From Geomesophilobacter sediminis (lineage in GTDB: Bacteria; Desulfobacterota; Desulfuromonadia; Geobacterales; Geobacteraceae): 64,000 bases of DNA. The translations under genes and the position numbers were made by a program. Shown here one piece after another: positions 39,252-48,685 of the stretch (positions are counted from its first letter, which is position 1; each line of letters opens with the position of its first letter). The stretch spans positions 1 to 64,000 of the forward strand of contig NZ_JAEMHM010000010.1 of NCBI RefSeq assembly GCF_016458275.1. The letters run 5' to 3'. The notes beneath the pieces were generated by a model. That model was not told the DNA's origin and did not search any database. It saw only the letters and a program-made list of their open reading frames with translations.

Positions 39252-41753
39252 TCACTGCAATGTCGCCGACTTATCCTCCGCCGGGGGAGTTTCCCCCTCT
39301 GTCGGCGCTTCGCCGTCGTAGGTGGTCGGCTCGGTCCCGTTGACGAAACATTCGGTCATCGCGCCTTCCTCCCCATCCTTGGCAAGATGGCCGGTGCGGG
39401 GGTTGATCTGGGCAAAGGTGACGTTGGAGGGGACGGTAAAACGCTTGACCGGCATCCCGGCCACCGCCCGCTGCATGAACTCGGTCCAGATCGGCGCGGC
39501 GGCCTGCCCGCCCGACCCTCCGGCGCCGAGGCTCCGTTCCTGGTCGTAGCCGACCCAGACCCCGGCCACGAGTTGCGGGACGTACCCCACGAACCAGGCG
39601 TCCTTCATATCGTTGGTGGTACCGGTCTTGCCGGCGACCGGACGGCCCAGGGCCCGGGCCCTGCCGCCGGTACCGCTGGTGACGACGCTCTCCATCAGGT
39701 TGGTCATGATGTAGGCGGTATCGGACGAAATGACCGGCACCGCATTGGCGGGGACCATCCCCGGTGCAGCGGGTGCCGCCGGGACCGCCGGAGCCGGCTG
39801 ATCGCCGGAGCCGTCGGGGTTGGCAGCGGCGCTCGAGACCGGTGCAAACACCGGAACCTTGGGTGTCTGCACCTCTTCGAGGACCTGTCCCTCGCGGTCC
39901 ACCACCTTGGTGATGAAGTACGGGGTCATGCGGTAGCCGCCGGACGCGAAGACCGCGTAGGCGCTGGTGAGCTCCATCGGCGTGAGGCTGGACGAACCGA
40001 GCGCCAGGGTGAGGTTCGCCGCCAGCGGCGAGGTGATCCCCAGCTTCTTCGCATATTCGATCGCCGAGTTGACCCCGATGCTTTCCAGGATCTTGACGCT
40101 GACGATGTTGATCGAGTTGGTCAGCGCCTCGCGCATGGTGACCGGCCCGCGGTAAATGTTGTCGTAGTTTTTCGGCTTCCAGGCCCGGTCCCCGCCGCTT
40201 TCGTATTCCACGGGGGAGTCATCGATGATCGTAGCCGGGGTCATCCCCTTGTCGATGGCGGCGGCGTAGATGATCGGCTTGAAGGCGGATCCGGGGTTCC
40301 GCTTGGCCTGCATGGCCCGGTTGAACTGGCTCTTCTTGAAGTCGTAGCCGCCGACCATGGCCCGCACCCCACCGGTCATCGGGTCGATGGCGATCAAGGC
40401 CGCCTGCGCCTCGGGCGCCTGGTCCAGGGCGAAGACCGCCCCCTGCTTGTTGGTGTCCGGCTCCTTCACCTGTACGTCGAGCACCGAGCCCAGGGCGATG
40501 GCGCGTTTTTCGCCCGGATTGCCGAAGGCGCTCACCAGTTTCACCTGCCCGGCCCAATCCATGTTCTTTTTCGAGAGGGTCCCGGTCCGGTCGCCTACCC
40601 GCACGGTCAGCTCACGCTTTCCCTCGGCGATCGCGGTGACCACCCCCGGATAGGTCGCCCCCTGTTTCATGGAGACCGTGTCGATGGAATCCTCGATCTT
40701 CTTGCAGAAGCCGTCAACCTCGGTTTCGGCGAGGAACTTCGCCGGCCCGCGGAAGCCCTGCCGCTTGTCCACTGCCTTGAGCCCGTTCACCACCGCCTCG
40801 TAGGCACCCTTTTGCATTTCGGCATTCATCGTGGTGTAGATCTTCAAGCCGTCCTTGTAGAGCCTCTCCTCGCCGTACTTCTCCTCCAGCTGCTGCCGGA
40901 CCTGCTCCAGGAAATAAGCCGACTGTTCCGGGTTCACCTTCTTCAGCGAGTGGATCTCGATCGGGGTCGCCTTCGCGTGGTCCGCCTCGGCCTGCGTGAC
41001 GTAACCTTCCTTCACCATCCGCTCCAGGACGTACGCCTGGCGCTCCTTCGCCTTGTCGAGATGCTTGATCGGGGAATAGGTGTTGGGCGCCTTGGGGAGG
41101 CCGGCCAGCATGGCCATCTCCGCCAGGTTGAGCTTGTCGACTTCCTTGCCGAAGTAGGTTTCCGCAGCGAGCTCGACGCCGTAGGCGCCGGCCCCGAGAT
41201 AGATCTGGTTCAGGTAGATGTAGAGAATTTCGTCCTTGGAGAGCCGCTCCTCCATGCGCTTGGCGAGGATCGCCTCCTTGAGCTTGCGGGAGAACTTCTT
41301 CTCCGGGGTGAGAAGCATCGACTTCGCCACCTGCTGGGTGATGGTCGAAGCTCCTTCCTTCTTGCGCAGCGAGATCACGTTTTTGACCACGGCCCGGGCA
41401 ATCCCCAGGTAGTCGATCCCTTTGTGCTGGTAGAAGTTGGAATCCTCGGCGGAGACAAACGCCTGGATCAGGCGCCGCGGGATCTTGTCCACCGCAACCA
41501 CGGTGCGGCGCTCGAGATAGAACTCACCCACCAGGCTGCCGTCCTCGCCGTAAACCTGCGAAACGATGGGGGGACGGTAGTCGGCAAGCCGGTCCACCTT
41601 CGGAAGCGCGCCGAGGAGGTAGAAGAAATAGCCGGCAAAAGCAAGCAGCACCAGTACCAAGATGCCGGCGATGACGGTAGCAACGGTCTTCCCGGTGGAG
41701 GAGCCTTTTTTCCTGCGGTGAGCTCCCTGCTGCGGACCCGTGTAAATCTCCAT
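39252..41753 (-). CDS. mrcA: Class A penicillin-binding protein 1A
   Basis: This 833-residue bifunctional peptidoglycan synthase has an N-terminal membrane helix (about 22-48), a GT51 glycosyltransferase domain (VSAEDSNFYQHKGIDYLGIARA, ITQQVAKSMLL, RKLKEAILAKRME), an OB-like insertion and a transpeptidase domain. The transpeptidase has SxxK in PGSAFKPI, SxN in LTNSIN, and KTGTTNDMKDAWFVGY. The tail is a short Pro/Glu/Asp-rich stretch. Its length matches PBP1A. The start is ATG; hup is downstream on the same strand but has its own promoter. Confidence 0.95.
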   Translation of the reverse strand: MEIYTGPQQGAHRRKKGSSTGKTVATVIAGILVLVLLAFAGYFFYLLGALPKVDRLADYRPPIVSQVYGEDGSLVGEFYLERRTVVAVDKIPRRLIQAFVSAEDSNFYQHKGIDYLGIARAVVKNVISLRKKEGASTITQQVAKSMLLTPEKKFSRKLKEAILAKRMEERLSKDEILYIYLNQIYLGAGAYGVELAAETYFGKEVDKLNLAEMAMLAGLPKAPNTYSPIKHLDKAKERQAYVLERMVKEGYVTQAEADHAKATPIEIHSLKKVNPEQSAYFLEQVRQQLEEKYGEERLYKDGLKIYTTMNAEMQKGAYEAVVNGLKAVDKRQGFRGPAKFLAETEVDGFCKKIEDSIDTVSMKQGATYPGVVTAIAEGKRELTVRVGDRTGTLSKKNMDWAGQVKLVSAFGNPGEKRAIALGSVLDVQVKEPDTNKQGAVFALDQAPEAQAALIAIDPMTGGVRAMVGGYDFKKSQFNRAMQAKRNPGSAFKPIIYAAAIDKGMTPATIIDDSPVEYESGGDRAWKPKNYDNIYRGPVTMREALTNSINIVSVKILESIGVNSAIEYAKKLGITSPLAANLTLALGSSSLTPMELTSAYAVFASGGYRMTPYFITKVVDREGQVLEEVQTPKVPVFAPVSSAAANPDGSGDQPAPAVPAAPAAPGMVPANAVPVISSDTAYIMTNLMESVVTSGTGGRARALGRPVAGKTGTTNDMKDAWFVGYVPQLVAGVWVGYDQERSLGAGGSGGQAAAPIWTEFMQRAVAGMPVKRFTVPSNVTFAQINPRTGHLAKDGEEGAMTECFVNGTEPTTYDGEAPTEGETPPAEDKSATLQ

Positions 41754-42361
41754 AGACTAAGGTTCTCCGATCCCTCTTAGCTTAGATTTTTCTATAGCAC
41801 CAAAGCTGCAGAGTAACGCATAACGAGGCAGGAATTCAAGGGGATTGTGCTTTTGGGCGGAGGCGGAGAGGACTCCTTGCAGCGCTGCTTTATGAGGGGC
41901 GCGTCGGGGAAGAGAGCAAGTCGCCTTGATGCTGCGCAATTGGTAATAACACTGTCAGAGACCGGCGGGAACGATACAAAAATACTATTTAATTTACCGT
42001 GACAAACTCAATCCTTGCCGTTTTATTACACTTACAGTTTGTTGCTGTCAGGAATTCTCCACCTTTCGTAGATATCCAATTTCAGAAATGCAAAACAAAA
42101 TTGACCTATGCTAAAGCACCGCCCTTTTCAGCAATTTTGTTTTGGTTTTACTTTATGTATCGGAACAAATAACAGACAGAGACACTGTCGCTTTTGCCAA
42201 GCTGGATGCGGGTTTCCAATTTGGTCTGACCAGTGGGGGCGCCCTGAAAAAGAAAAAATCGTGAAAAATCTAAAGTTTTCCCCTGCCATCCCGATAGTTG
42301 GCATCAGGTTCCAATTAAAACGTCCACCATCACCTCTTAATTATAGTCGGAGGATTTGCCT
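41754..42361. other. AT-rich 600-base gap with a 12-bp inverted repeat
   Basis: No gene is visible between PBP1A and the plus-strand beta-barrel gene. The sequence is much AT-richer than its surroundings. CAAAACAAAATT (42091-42102) faces AATTTTGTTTTG (42133-42144) with a 30-base loop. The gap is divergent and must contain promoters for both genes, but I could not pick them with confidence. Confidence 0.6.
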
Positions 42362-43897
42362 ATGAAAAAACCCCACCAAGTATTGGCCATCACGGCAGCC
42401 CTGCTGTCATTTGCAGGCGCCGCACACGCTGCCGAATGGCAGCCGATCGGGACCCTCGGGATCGGGGGCGCCGGAGTCGCCCGCCAAAACGGCGCCTTCA
42501 CCGCCTACTGGAACCCCGCCGGCGGCGCCTTCAACGACAAGACCTTCTCGTTCATGACCGGCGCCGAGTTCGGCGTCCGGGGCAACGACGCGCTGACCGA
42601 CAACGTCGACAAGCTCAGCAAGATCAAGTTCGACCAGATTAAAGATCTCGGCAACAACGCCACTCCAGATACCGTCGCCAACGCGGTAAAGCTCATTGGT
42701 ATCCTCGATGACATCAGCAAACGAGGAGGCAATCTTTCTATTTCCGGCGGGGTACCGGTTGGCTTCGCGATCAAACACCTTTCCTTCGGTGTCTTTGGGA
42801 ACTTCGAGGGATCGGTGGTCCCGGTGGCCGACACAACAAACATTCTCCCGAACCAGACTTCGGGCAACACCGTCACGCCGACTGACATCTACAACGCTTT
42901 GTCCCACACCCCTGGCTTCGGTAGTCTCACCAACAACGGATTCTTCACCGACGCCCAGCGTTCCATTCTGATCGCCAACCTAACCACACCTACGGTAACC
43001 GCACCGCAGGCGACCCAGGCAGTCGATGCACTCCAGATTACCCTGGCGGCCCAGGGTCAGTCCGCGGATGTGGCATTCGACGCTGCCAGCAAGCTGACGC
43101 AGAGCATCGCTTCCGGGTCCAACAGCTCCATCAGCAACAACACCTCATCGGTGGTATCCAAGGCACTTTTGTATGCCGAAGCGCCGATTGCGTATGGTCA
43201 CCCTATCAACCTCGGCCAGTTCGGAACCCTCGGTGTCGGGGTTGCGGTGAAGGCGATAGCCGGCTCCGTCTACCAAAATCAGGTTCTGCTCGTCAACGAC
43301 CCTTCGGGTAAAGCCATCAGCTCCGGCGACTTGGGGAAACAGCTGACCAAAAACCACGAACAGTCCAACAACATCGGCGTCGATGCCGGTGTCCTCTGGA
43401 AAAAGAGCATCCTGAGTGTCGGTGTCGTGGGCAAGAACCTTAACAAGCCGACGTTTAAAGCCCCGAACTACCAGAAATACACCAACGATCCGACCACCGG
43501 CGCGATCGTTACCACCACGGTCAAAGGGGAGGATGTCGCCCTTGACCCGATGGTTCGCGCGGGTATCGCACTTGACCCGTGGAAGTGGCTCACCATCGCT
43601 GCCGACATGGACCTGACCAAGAACAAGTCGGTCGGGCCGCTGAACAACGGCGTCAAAAGCCAGAATATCGGCGGCGGGGTTGAGATCCACCCCTGGTCCA
43701 TTCTCAAGGTGAGAGCGGGCGCCATGAAGAACATCGCCGCTGTTGACGGAAGCACCAACCCGCTGATCCTCACCGCCGGCCTGAGCTTCCTGTTCCTCGA
43801 TCTTGATGCGGCGGCTGCCACCAAAACCTTCAAGGTCGACAACAAAACCATCCCCGAGGAGCTCAGGGTTCAGCTGATGGCGGGCTTCAGCTTCTAA
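42362..43897 (+). CDS. Exported outer-membrane protein, TraF_2/PorV-like
   Basis: The 511-residue protein has a signal peptide (ITAALLSFAGAAHAA) and starts with GTLGIGGAGVARQNGAFTAYWNPAGGAF. This is the N-terminus of the conjugal-transfer TraF_2/PorV beta-barrel family. Later it has a long coiled, polar region (Gln/Asn/Thr-rich, about 160-260), then KAIAGSVYQNQVLLV and a C-terminal series of beta-strands (LTAGLSFLFLDLDAA, LRVQLMAGFSF). It is probably an outer-membrane barrel, not a conjugation gene; none of the conjugation genes is near. The ATG at 42362 follows GGAGGA; a terminator follows. Confidence 0.75.
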   Translation: MKKPHQVLAITAALLSFAGAAHAAEWQPIGTLGIGGAGVARQNGAFTAYWNPAGGAFNDKTFSFMTGAEFGVRGNDALTDNVDKLSKIKFDQIKDLGNNATPDTVANAVKLIGILDDISKRGGNLSISGGVPVGFAIKHLSFGVFGNFEGSVVPVADTTNILPNQTSGNTVTPTDIYNALSHTPGFGSLTNNGFFTDAQRSILIANLTTPTVTAPQATQAVDALQITLAAQGQSADVAFDAASKLTQSIASGSNSSISNNTSSVVSKALLYAEAPIAYGHPINLGQFGTLGVGVAVKAIAGSVYQNQVLLVNDPSGKAISSGDLGKQLTKNHEQSNNIGVDAGVLWKKSILSVGVVGKNLNKPTFKAPNYQKYTNDPTTGAIVTTTVKGEDVALDPMVRAGIALDPWKWLTIAADMDLTKNKSVGPLNNGVKSQNIGGGVEIHPWSILKVRAGAMKNIAAVDGSTNPLILTAGLSFLFLDLDAAAATKTFKVDNKTIPEELRVQLMAGFSF

Positions 43898-43964
43898 AAG
43901 CACGGAAAGGGACCGGCACCTTCGAAGCCAGTCCCCCTTCCCCACTCACTGCCTGCTAAAAAAG

Positions 43965-44001
43965 AAGCTGCCGGACCTGATGGTTCGGCAGCTTTCTTTT
44001 T
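43965..44001 (+). terminator. Intrinsic terminator of the TraF_2-like gene
   Basis: AAGCTGCCGGACC (43965-43977) pairs with GGTTCGGCAGCTT (43982-43994), one G-T, loop TGAT, followed by TCTTTTTT. Confidence 0.9.
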
Positions 44002-44030
44002 TCCGTGTTTTACCTTATAATCCCCACCCC

Positions 44031-45056
44031 ATGATGATAACCCAATCTTACCGACGTATTAGCGTCTTCCTTACCGCCGTGGCACTTGCTTGCCTCACCC
44101 TTCCTGCGGCGCGTGCGGCGGAAATCACCCCGTTCAAAACCTTCAACCAAAGCCCCATCATCCAGATCTACGGCCTTCCCGCCCCCGAAGAGGCCCGGGT
44201 CCTCCCGGCGGGACACAGCAAAGCAAACCTCGCCCTGGACCTGGCCAGTAACTTCGCCCACGAATCAATCGGGTCGGAAAAGATCCTTCTCGACGGCGAA
44301 AGCCTGCGCACCACGCTCTCCCTAAGCCGCGGCTTCGGCAGCCGCTTCGAAGCGGGGATCGAGATACCGGTGGTGAACCAAAGCGGCGGCTTCCTGGACG
44401 GCTTCATCGAGGGGTGGCATTCCTTTTTCCACCTCCCCGACGGGGGACGGCCCGACTATCCGCGCAACCAGCTCGTGTATTGGTACCAGGACAGCTCGAA
44501 GGCACAGCCTCAGCGCTTCAACTACACCCGAAGCGAGCTGGGCATTGGGGATCTGAGAGTGACAGGGGGAATGCAACTGGTGCAAAACGAGAATTGGGCG
44601 CTGGCGCTGCGGGCACTGGTGAAATTACCGACCGGAGACAGCTCGGGACTCATGGGAAGCGGAAGCACCGACACGTCGTGGTGGTTGACCGGTCAGCGTG
44701 ACTGGCGCTTCGCCGGTGGGACGCGTACGGCGCTCTTTGGACAGCTGGGGGCGTTGGCGAAGACCAGGGGGGACGTGCTCCCCGACCAGCAGCGCTACCT
44801 GGTGGGATTCGGAAGTCTCGGCGCCGGTTGGAGCCCTTGGGAACGGGTCGCTTTCAAGGTGCAGTTCTCATCCCACACGCCATTTTACAAGGACAGCGAA
44901 CTCCCGGAATTGAGCGGGTTTTCGACCCTGATGGTAATGGGGGGAACCATCGCCTTCTCGCCGAACACCGCCCTCGACATTGGGGTCTCCGAAGACGTGA
45001 TGGTGGACCGATCCCCCGACGTCGCCTTCCACCTGGCGCTGACCAGGAAGTTCTGA
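44031..45056 (+). CDS. DUF3187-family exported protein
   Basis: The 341-residue protein has an N-terminal signal peptide (AVALACLTLPAARAA). It is followed by FKTFNQSPIIQIYGLPAP and a long series of amphipathic beta-strands (KANLALDLASNFAHES, TLSLSRGFGSRFEAGIEIPVV, VAFHLALTRKF at the C-terminus). That pattern matches the DUF3187 family, which is expected to be an outer-membrane barrel. The terminal Phe supports this. I choose the ATG at 44031; there is no strong ribosome site, and a second ATG follows directly. Role unknown. Confidence 0.75.
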   Translation: MMITQSYRRISVFLTAVALACLTLPAARAAEITPFKTFNQSPIIQIYGLPAPEEARVLPAGHSKANLALDLASNFAHESIGSEKILLDGESLRTTLSLSRGFGSRFEAGIEIPVVNQSGGFLDGFIEGWHSFFHLPDGGRPDYPRNQLVYWYQDSSKAQPQRFNYTRSELGIGDLRVTGGMQLVQNENWALALRALVKLPTGDSSGLMGSGSTDTSWWLTGQRDWRFAGGTRTALFGQLGALAKTRGDVLPDQQRYLVGFGSLGAGWSPWERVAFKVQFSSHTPFYKDSELPELSGFSTLMVMGGTIAFSPNTALDIGVSEDVMVDRSPDVAFHLALTRKF

Positions 45057-45128
45057 CCCCTCAAAAACCGGAGTGGCTGTCCTGCATCGGTATGCAATCG
45101 GATAGAGGAAGATGGTGCTCAACAAACA

Positions 45129-45193
45129 CTGTGGGAGCGCCTTTCCAGGCGCGATTACCGCTGCTGATCGCCCCTGGAAAGGCGCTCCCACAG
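45129..45193. repeat. REPIN-like palindrome, copy D
   Basis: Arms 45129-45155 and 45167-45193 pair at 26 of 27 positions. Inner stem GCGCCT-TTCC-AGGCGC. It lies in the convergent gap between the DUF3187 gene and the lysozyme-like gene. Confidence 0.88.
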
Positions 45194-45250
45194 GATGAGG
45201 CCGGTTCCGCTTGTTTTTTTGCTTCAGTCCTCGTCCGACCTTGGGTTTTG

Positions 45251-45988
45251 CTACTGCAGCCCGATCTCCGCTCCCAACGCATTCCGTGAGGAGGCCAGCG
45301 CCGGTTCCGAGGCGGTGGGCAGGCTCTCCTTAGGCTTCGCGTCGGTCGGAGCCGGTGGGTGCGCCAGTACCTCCTTGGGTACCGGCACGTAGGCCCGATC
45401 CTTGACCACGAATTCCCGCGCTGCTCCCTTCTCCTGGGCGGTCTGCTCAACCCATCCGTCGACCTTGCTGCGCACCACATTTTCCAACTGGTCCTTCACC
45501 GGGGCGTAGGATGCCTCTTCGGCCACGGGATGGACCCGCTGCAGCTGTTTGAACACCATCCGCGAATAACGATCCCGCTTCTCCGGCGTCTGGCTGTTGT
45601 AGCAGCCGATCGCCTTCCAGGTGTAGCCGTACTTATTCATGCATTGGGCGAGGATCCATGCTCCCGTTTTGGTGTTGTAACAGGCATCCCCCTGGGCCTT
45701 CCAGCGCTCTTTGCCCAGCGTAGAGGCCCAACTCGAGTTGATCTGCATAAGACCCACGTCGTAGGTCCCGTTGGTGTTGACGTTGACCGCAACCGGGTTG
45801 AAATTCGATTCCACCTTGGCAATCGCCCGCAGGATCTGCGGGTTGATGCCGTATTCCCGCCCGGCCTCTTCAAAGCAAAAGGCACGGGCGGAGGTCGCCG
45901 CGGCCATGGTTAGCAACATAGCTACTGTCAGCACCGAAACGATGGCCTTGCTCCGGCCGACGGCGCCTTTGATATCGGATATATGCAT
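45251..45988 (-). CDS. Exported lysozyme-like lytic transglycosylase
   Basis: The 245-residue protein has a signal peptide (VLTVAMLLTMAAATSARA) and an SLT domain (about 35-150). The catalytic glutamate is in AIAKVESNFNP, followed by DVGLMQINSSWASTLG and GCYNSQTPEKRDRYSRMV. This is the IagB/VirB1-like short SLT class, which opens local peptidoglycan for secretion or pilus assembly; four Cys may form disulphides. The C-terminal third (about 165-245) is unrelated and charged. I start it at the ATG at 45988, with AGGGAGACCC upstream. Confidence 0.85.
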   Translation of the reverse strand: MHISDIKGAVGRSKAIVSVLTVAMLLTMAAATSARAFCFEEAGREYGINPQILRAIAKVESNFNPVAVNVNTNGTYDVGLMQINSSWASTLGKERWKAQGDACYNTKTGAWILAQCMNKYGYTWKAIGCYNSQTPEKRDRYSRMVFKQLQRVHPVAEEASYAPVKDQLENVVRSKVDGWVEQTAQEKGAAREFVVKDRAYVPVPKEVLAHPPAPTDAKPKESLPTASEPALASSRNALGAEIGLQ

Positions 45989-46321
45989 GGGTCTCCCTGA
46001 CAGCGCGGGACGGTTTGGCCGATCAGCCGCGTCTGCGCCGAAAGTGGTAGGTATGGGGCGTCGGCACGGTAGGTCCGGCGCTGAAGCGCGCTGCCGGCAG
46101 AGCCGGACGGGGCGCGAGAACATTCCGGCAATTTTACCGTTTCTGGCTGGTGCTTGTCACCCCTAAAACGACCCGTCACCGCCGGGTCAAAAACCGTCCC
46201 GATGGTAGGGGGGGGCAGCATGAGTCTGAACAGAAGAGGCTTGCATTGACATGCTGCGGGAATGCCGTTAGCATGCGGCAGCCGGAACAGTGCACCGGCT
46301 CATTGATCGGAGAGGACCCAC

Positions 46322-46993
46322 ATGAAACTCAACCTGACCGAACTCGAGATCCGGATCCTGGGCAGCCTCATGGAAAAGGAGCTGACCACGCCGGAGAATT
46401 ACCCGCTGAGCATGAATGCCTTGCAAAGCGCCTGCAACCAGAAGTCAAATCGTGACCCGGTCCTCAATCTCGGGGAAGCGGAGATCAATCAAGGGCTTGC
46501 CGGACTGGCGGCCAAGGGCCTTGCCCGCAGAACCACCACCGGCGGACGGGTCGATCGGTATTGCCACAGCCTCGGCGACAAACTTGGGCTCGATCCTGCC
46601 GCGCGGGCGATCCTGACCGAGCTGATGCTGCGCGGCCCGCAAACGCCAGGCGAACTGCGCAACCGATGCGAACGCATGGTGCAGATTGCCGATCCGGAGG
46701 GGGTGGAAGGACTCCTGGCGAAATTGATGCAGTTTGGCCCCCCGCTGGTGATCCGTCTGCCCCGGCAGCCGGGTCGCAAGGAAGCGCGGTACCTGCAGGT
46801 TTTTGCGGGTATGCCGGAAATCACGGAAGAGGAGCCCCTGGAAGACGCGGAGAAGGGGCCGGCGCAGGTGCGCCCGAAGACGCCGCCTCGCCGAGAACGG
46901 GTTTTGCAGCTCCAGGAGGAGGTCGCGAGCCTGAAGGGAGAGCTTGGTGACCTGCGCCAACAGGTGCAGGGGGTAATTGCTGCGTTCAAATAG
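46322..46993 (+). CDS. yceH: YceH-family protein (DUF480)
   Basis: The 223 residues match the YceH pattern: LTELEIRILGSLMEKELTTPENYPLSMNALQSACNQKSNRDPVL at the start, then two winged-helix-like domains (LMLRGPQTPGELRNRCERM). A coiled-coil tail (about 185-223, LQLQEEVASLKGELGDLRQQVQ) follows, which is longer than in E. coli YceH. Biological role remains unknown. The ATG follows GGAGAGG. Confidence 0.88.
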   Translation: MKLNLTELEIRILGSLMEKELTTPENYPLSMNALQSACNQKSNRDPVLNLGEAEINQGLAGLAAKGLARRTTTGGRVDRYCHSLGDKLGLDPAARAILTELMLRGPQTPGELRNRCERMVQIADPEGVEGLLAKLMQFGPPLVIRLPRQPGRKEARYLQVFAGMPEITEEEPLEDAEKGPAQVRPKTPPRRERVLQLQEEVASLKGELGDLRQQVQGVIAAFK

Positions 46994-47048
46994 GTGGCGG
47001 TTGCCACATGGGCGGGAAGATAGACCAATATTTGTGCTCTCGTCAGCT

Positions 47049-47114
47049 CTGTGGGAGCGCCCTTCCGGGCGCGATTGATCCCTGCTGATCGCGCCCGGAA
47101 GGGCGCTCCCACAA
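47049..47114. repeat. REPIN-like palindrome, copy E
   Basis: Arms 47049-47075 and 47088-47114 pair at 26 of 27 positions. Inner stem GCGCCC-TTCC-GGGCGC. It lies in the convergent gap between yceH and the LysM gene. Confidence 0.88.
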
Positions 47115-47135
47115 GGCCAGCCAACCCTGATACAT

Positions 47136-47167
47136 AAAAAGGGGCACAGTTCGCTGTGCCCCTTTTT
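47136..47167. terminator. Perfect 14-bp terminator with UUCG loop
   Basis: AAAAAGGGGCACAG (47136-47149), TTCG, CTGTGCCCCTTTTT (47154-47167). It works on both strands between the convergent yceH and LysM genes. Confidence 0.95.
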
Positions 47168-47190
47168 CCGTTTCCATGTCGAATTACCGG

Positions 47191-48609
47191 CTAGTTGCCG
47201 CCGCACCCGGCGGCCAGCACCCGTTTTTGATCCTGGGCCACCGACTCCCGGGTCACCACGATCCTCCTGCCGCCGGTGTCATCCTCCCCAAGCAGAAAGC
47301 CTTTCTTGGCCCCTTCGGTGCCGCCCACGAAATGGTTGCCGAAGGCGGACGGTATCCCGACCAGACGCAGCAGCTTCTCGCCAAGCACCTCGAATCCCTC
47401 CCCCTTTTTGAGACGAAGCACCTTGTAACCCGAGTTCTCCAGAAGCCGGAGCAAGGTGTAGTTGTAGGGGTCGATCTCGCCGGCCGTGATTATGTAGCGC
47501 TTCCCTTTCAGTTCGAAGTACCGGTCGACCATCACGCTGAAGGCAGTCTTCGCCCCTTCGTCGGAACGGACCACGTGGTTTTTGCTCCACTTCAGGGAGA
47601 GCGCGTTCATCATCGCGTCCACGACGTGGTGCGGGTCGCTGTCCGGCACGCTGCAGATCCAGGTTGGCACCGCGAGCGGAGCTGCCACCGCAACCGGCAG
47701 AGCCGGAGGTGCCAGAGGTGCCGGCGGCGCCGGGACTTCCTTCTTTGCCACGACGGGGGCCGGTGCCGGAGCACTTTTGGGAATCACGGGCTCGGCATGC
47801 ACCGCCGGCTTTTCTGGGCGGGGCGGGGCGGGTGTCGCGGCAACCGGGGCACTTTTCACCGGTGCCGGTTTCAGCGGGTCGGCAACGACCGGCGACACGA
47901 CGACCACCGGCGGTGCGGCTGGTTCGGCATGCTTGGGCGGGGGGGCGATCGCAGCCAGCGCAGGCGCCGGTTCTGCTCCCTTGGCGGGAGCCGCTTCCGC
48001 CTTTTTCGCGGCAGTCGTTTCCGCCGGCTTCGCGGGTGCGGCTACCGGCGGCGCGTTGGCCGGTTTCACCTCAGCTTCCGTCTTCTTGGCGGCTACCACC
48101 TCTTTCACCCGCGCAACTCCGACCGGCTCGGTTTCTTTGGTGTGGGTCGGCGCCGGCTCGCGCCGCGGCTGGGCCGCCTCTCTTTTGGCAGTCTCGCCGC
48201 CGTGCGACCGCTCCAGCGGAATCAGGATAACCTTTCCGACCGTCAGCCCCTTGATGTTGTCGATGTGGTTTACCCGCAGGATTTCCGGAATCAGGTGTTC
48301 GGCCTTCTCGTTGGACATCCCGAACTGGGTGATGAGGATCTTGAACAGGTGGTCGCCCGGCTTGATGGTGTAACGGACGAACCCGTCCGGTGCGGGCGAG
48401 TGTTTGGCGGGATGCCCCTGGTGCTGCGTTTTGCGGGCCGGCTCCTTACGGGGCTTGGGCGTCTTCGCCTTCTGCGGGGCAGCCTTTTCTCCGTCGAGTT
48501 CCTTCACGTCGATGTCGAAGGCGTTCGGGGCCGCCAGGACGTGAGTCGGCTGGGACAAAAGAGCGAGAAGCGCCAACAGGAGCGCTCCCCTTATTTCGAA
48601 ACGGACCAT
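47191..48609 (-). CDS. Secreted LysM protein with long Pro/Ala linker
   Basis: The 472-residue protein has a signal peptide (LLLALLALLSQPTHVLA), a LysM domain at about 77-132 (FVRYTIKPGDHLFKILITQFG, LTVGKVILIPL) and a Pro/Ala/Lys linker of about 180 residues (about 140-315). A C-terminal globular domain of about 150 residues begins TWICSVPDSDPHHVVDAMMNALSLKW and includes YIITAGEIDPYNYTLLRLLENSGYKVLRL. I do not recognise this last domain. LysM binds peptidoglycan, so the protein likely tethers the C-terminal domain in the periplasm. The next upstream gene on this strand encodes a membrane protein with a matching Pro/Ala linker, so they may work together. Confidence 0.72.
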   Translation of the reverse strand: MVRFEIRGALLLALLALLSQPTHVLAAPNAFDIDVKELDGEKAAPQKAKTPKPRKEPARKTQHQGHPAKHSPAPDGFVRYTIKPGDHLFKILITQFGMSNEKAEHLIPEILRVNHIDNIKGLTVGKVILIPLERSHGGETAKREAAQPRREPAPTHTKETEPVGVARVKEVVAAKKTEAEVKPANAPPVAAPAKPAETTAAKKAEAAPAKGAEPAPALAAIAPPPKHAEPAAPPVVVVSPVVADPLKPAPVKSAPVAATPAPPRPEKPAVHAEPVIPKSAPAPAPVVAKKEVPAPPAPLAPPALPVAVAAPLAVPTWICSVPDSDPHHVVDAMMNALSLKWSKNHVVRSDEGAKTAFSVMVDRYFELKGKRYIITAGEIDPYNYTLLRLLENSGYKVLRLKKGEGFEVLGEKLLRLVGIPSAFGNHFVGGTEGAKKGFLLGEDDTGGRRIVVTRESVAQDQKRVLAAGCGGN

Positions 48610-48685
48610 GATTACTCCATACTGCTGCGCGGCAGTTCCACACCCTGGCCAGGCAGTGGTGCGATTAAAGCGGGATAAACCTGCA

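Noticed and set aside
41757-41939. 60-codon minus-strand frame before PBP1A
   Set aside because: It overlaps the AT-rich promoter side, has no ribosome site, and the residues show no family pattern.
42108-42365. Plus-strand frame of 85 codons in the AT-rich gap
   Set aside because: It has no ribosome site or family pattern and ends inside the next gene, whose ATG has GGAGGA. Treated as noncoding.
42362-43897. Interpretation as a conjugation gene (TraF)
   Set aside because: The name comes from the family; the sequence shows an exported beta-barrel, and no other transfer genes are near.
45989-46321. Cyclic di-GMP (GEMM) riboswitch ahead of the lysozyme-like gene
   Set aside because: A few bases resemble the GCAAACC core, but the conserved GACGCAAAGCC and GGTAGCGGGG segments are missing and the order is wrong.
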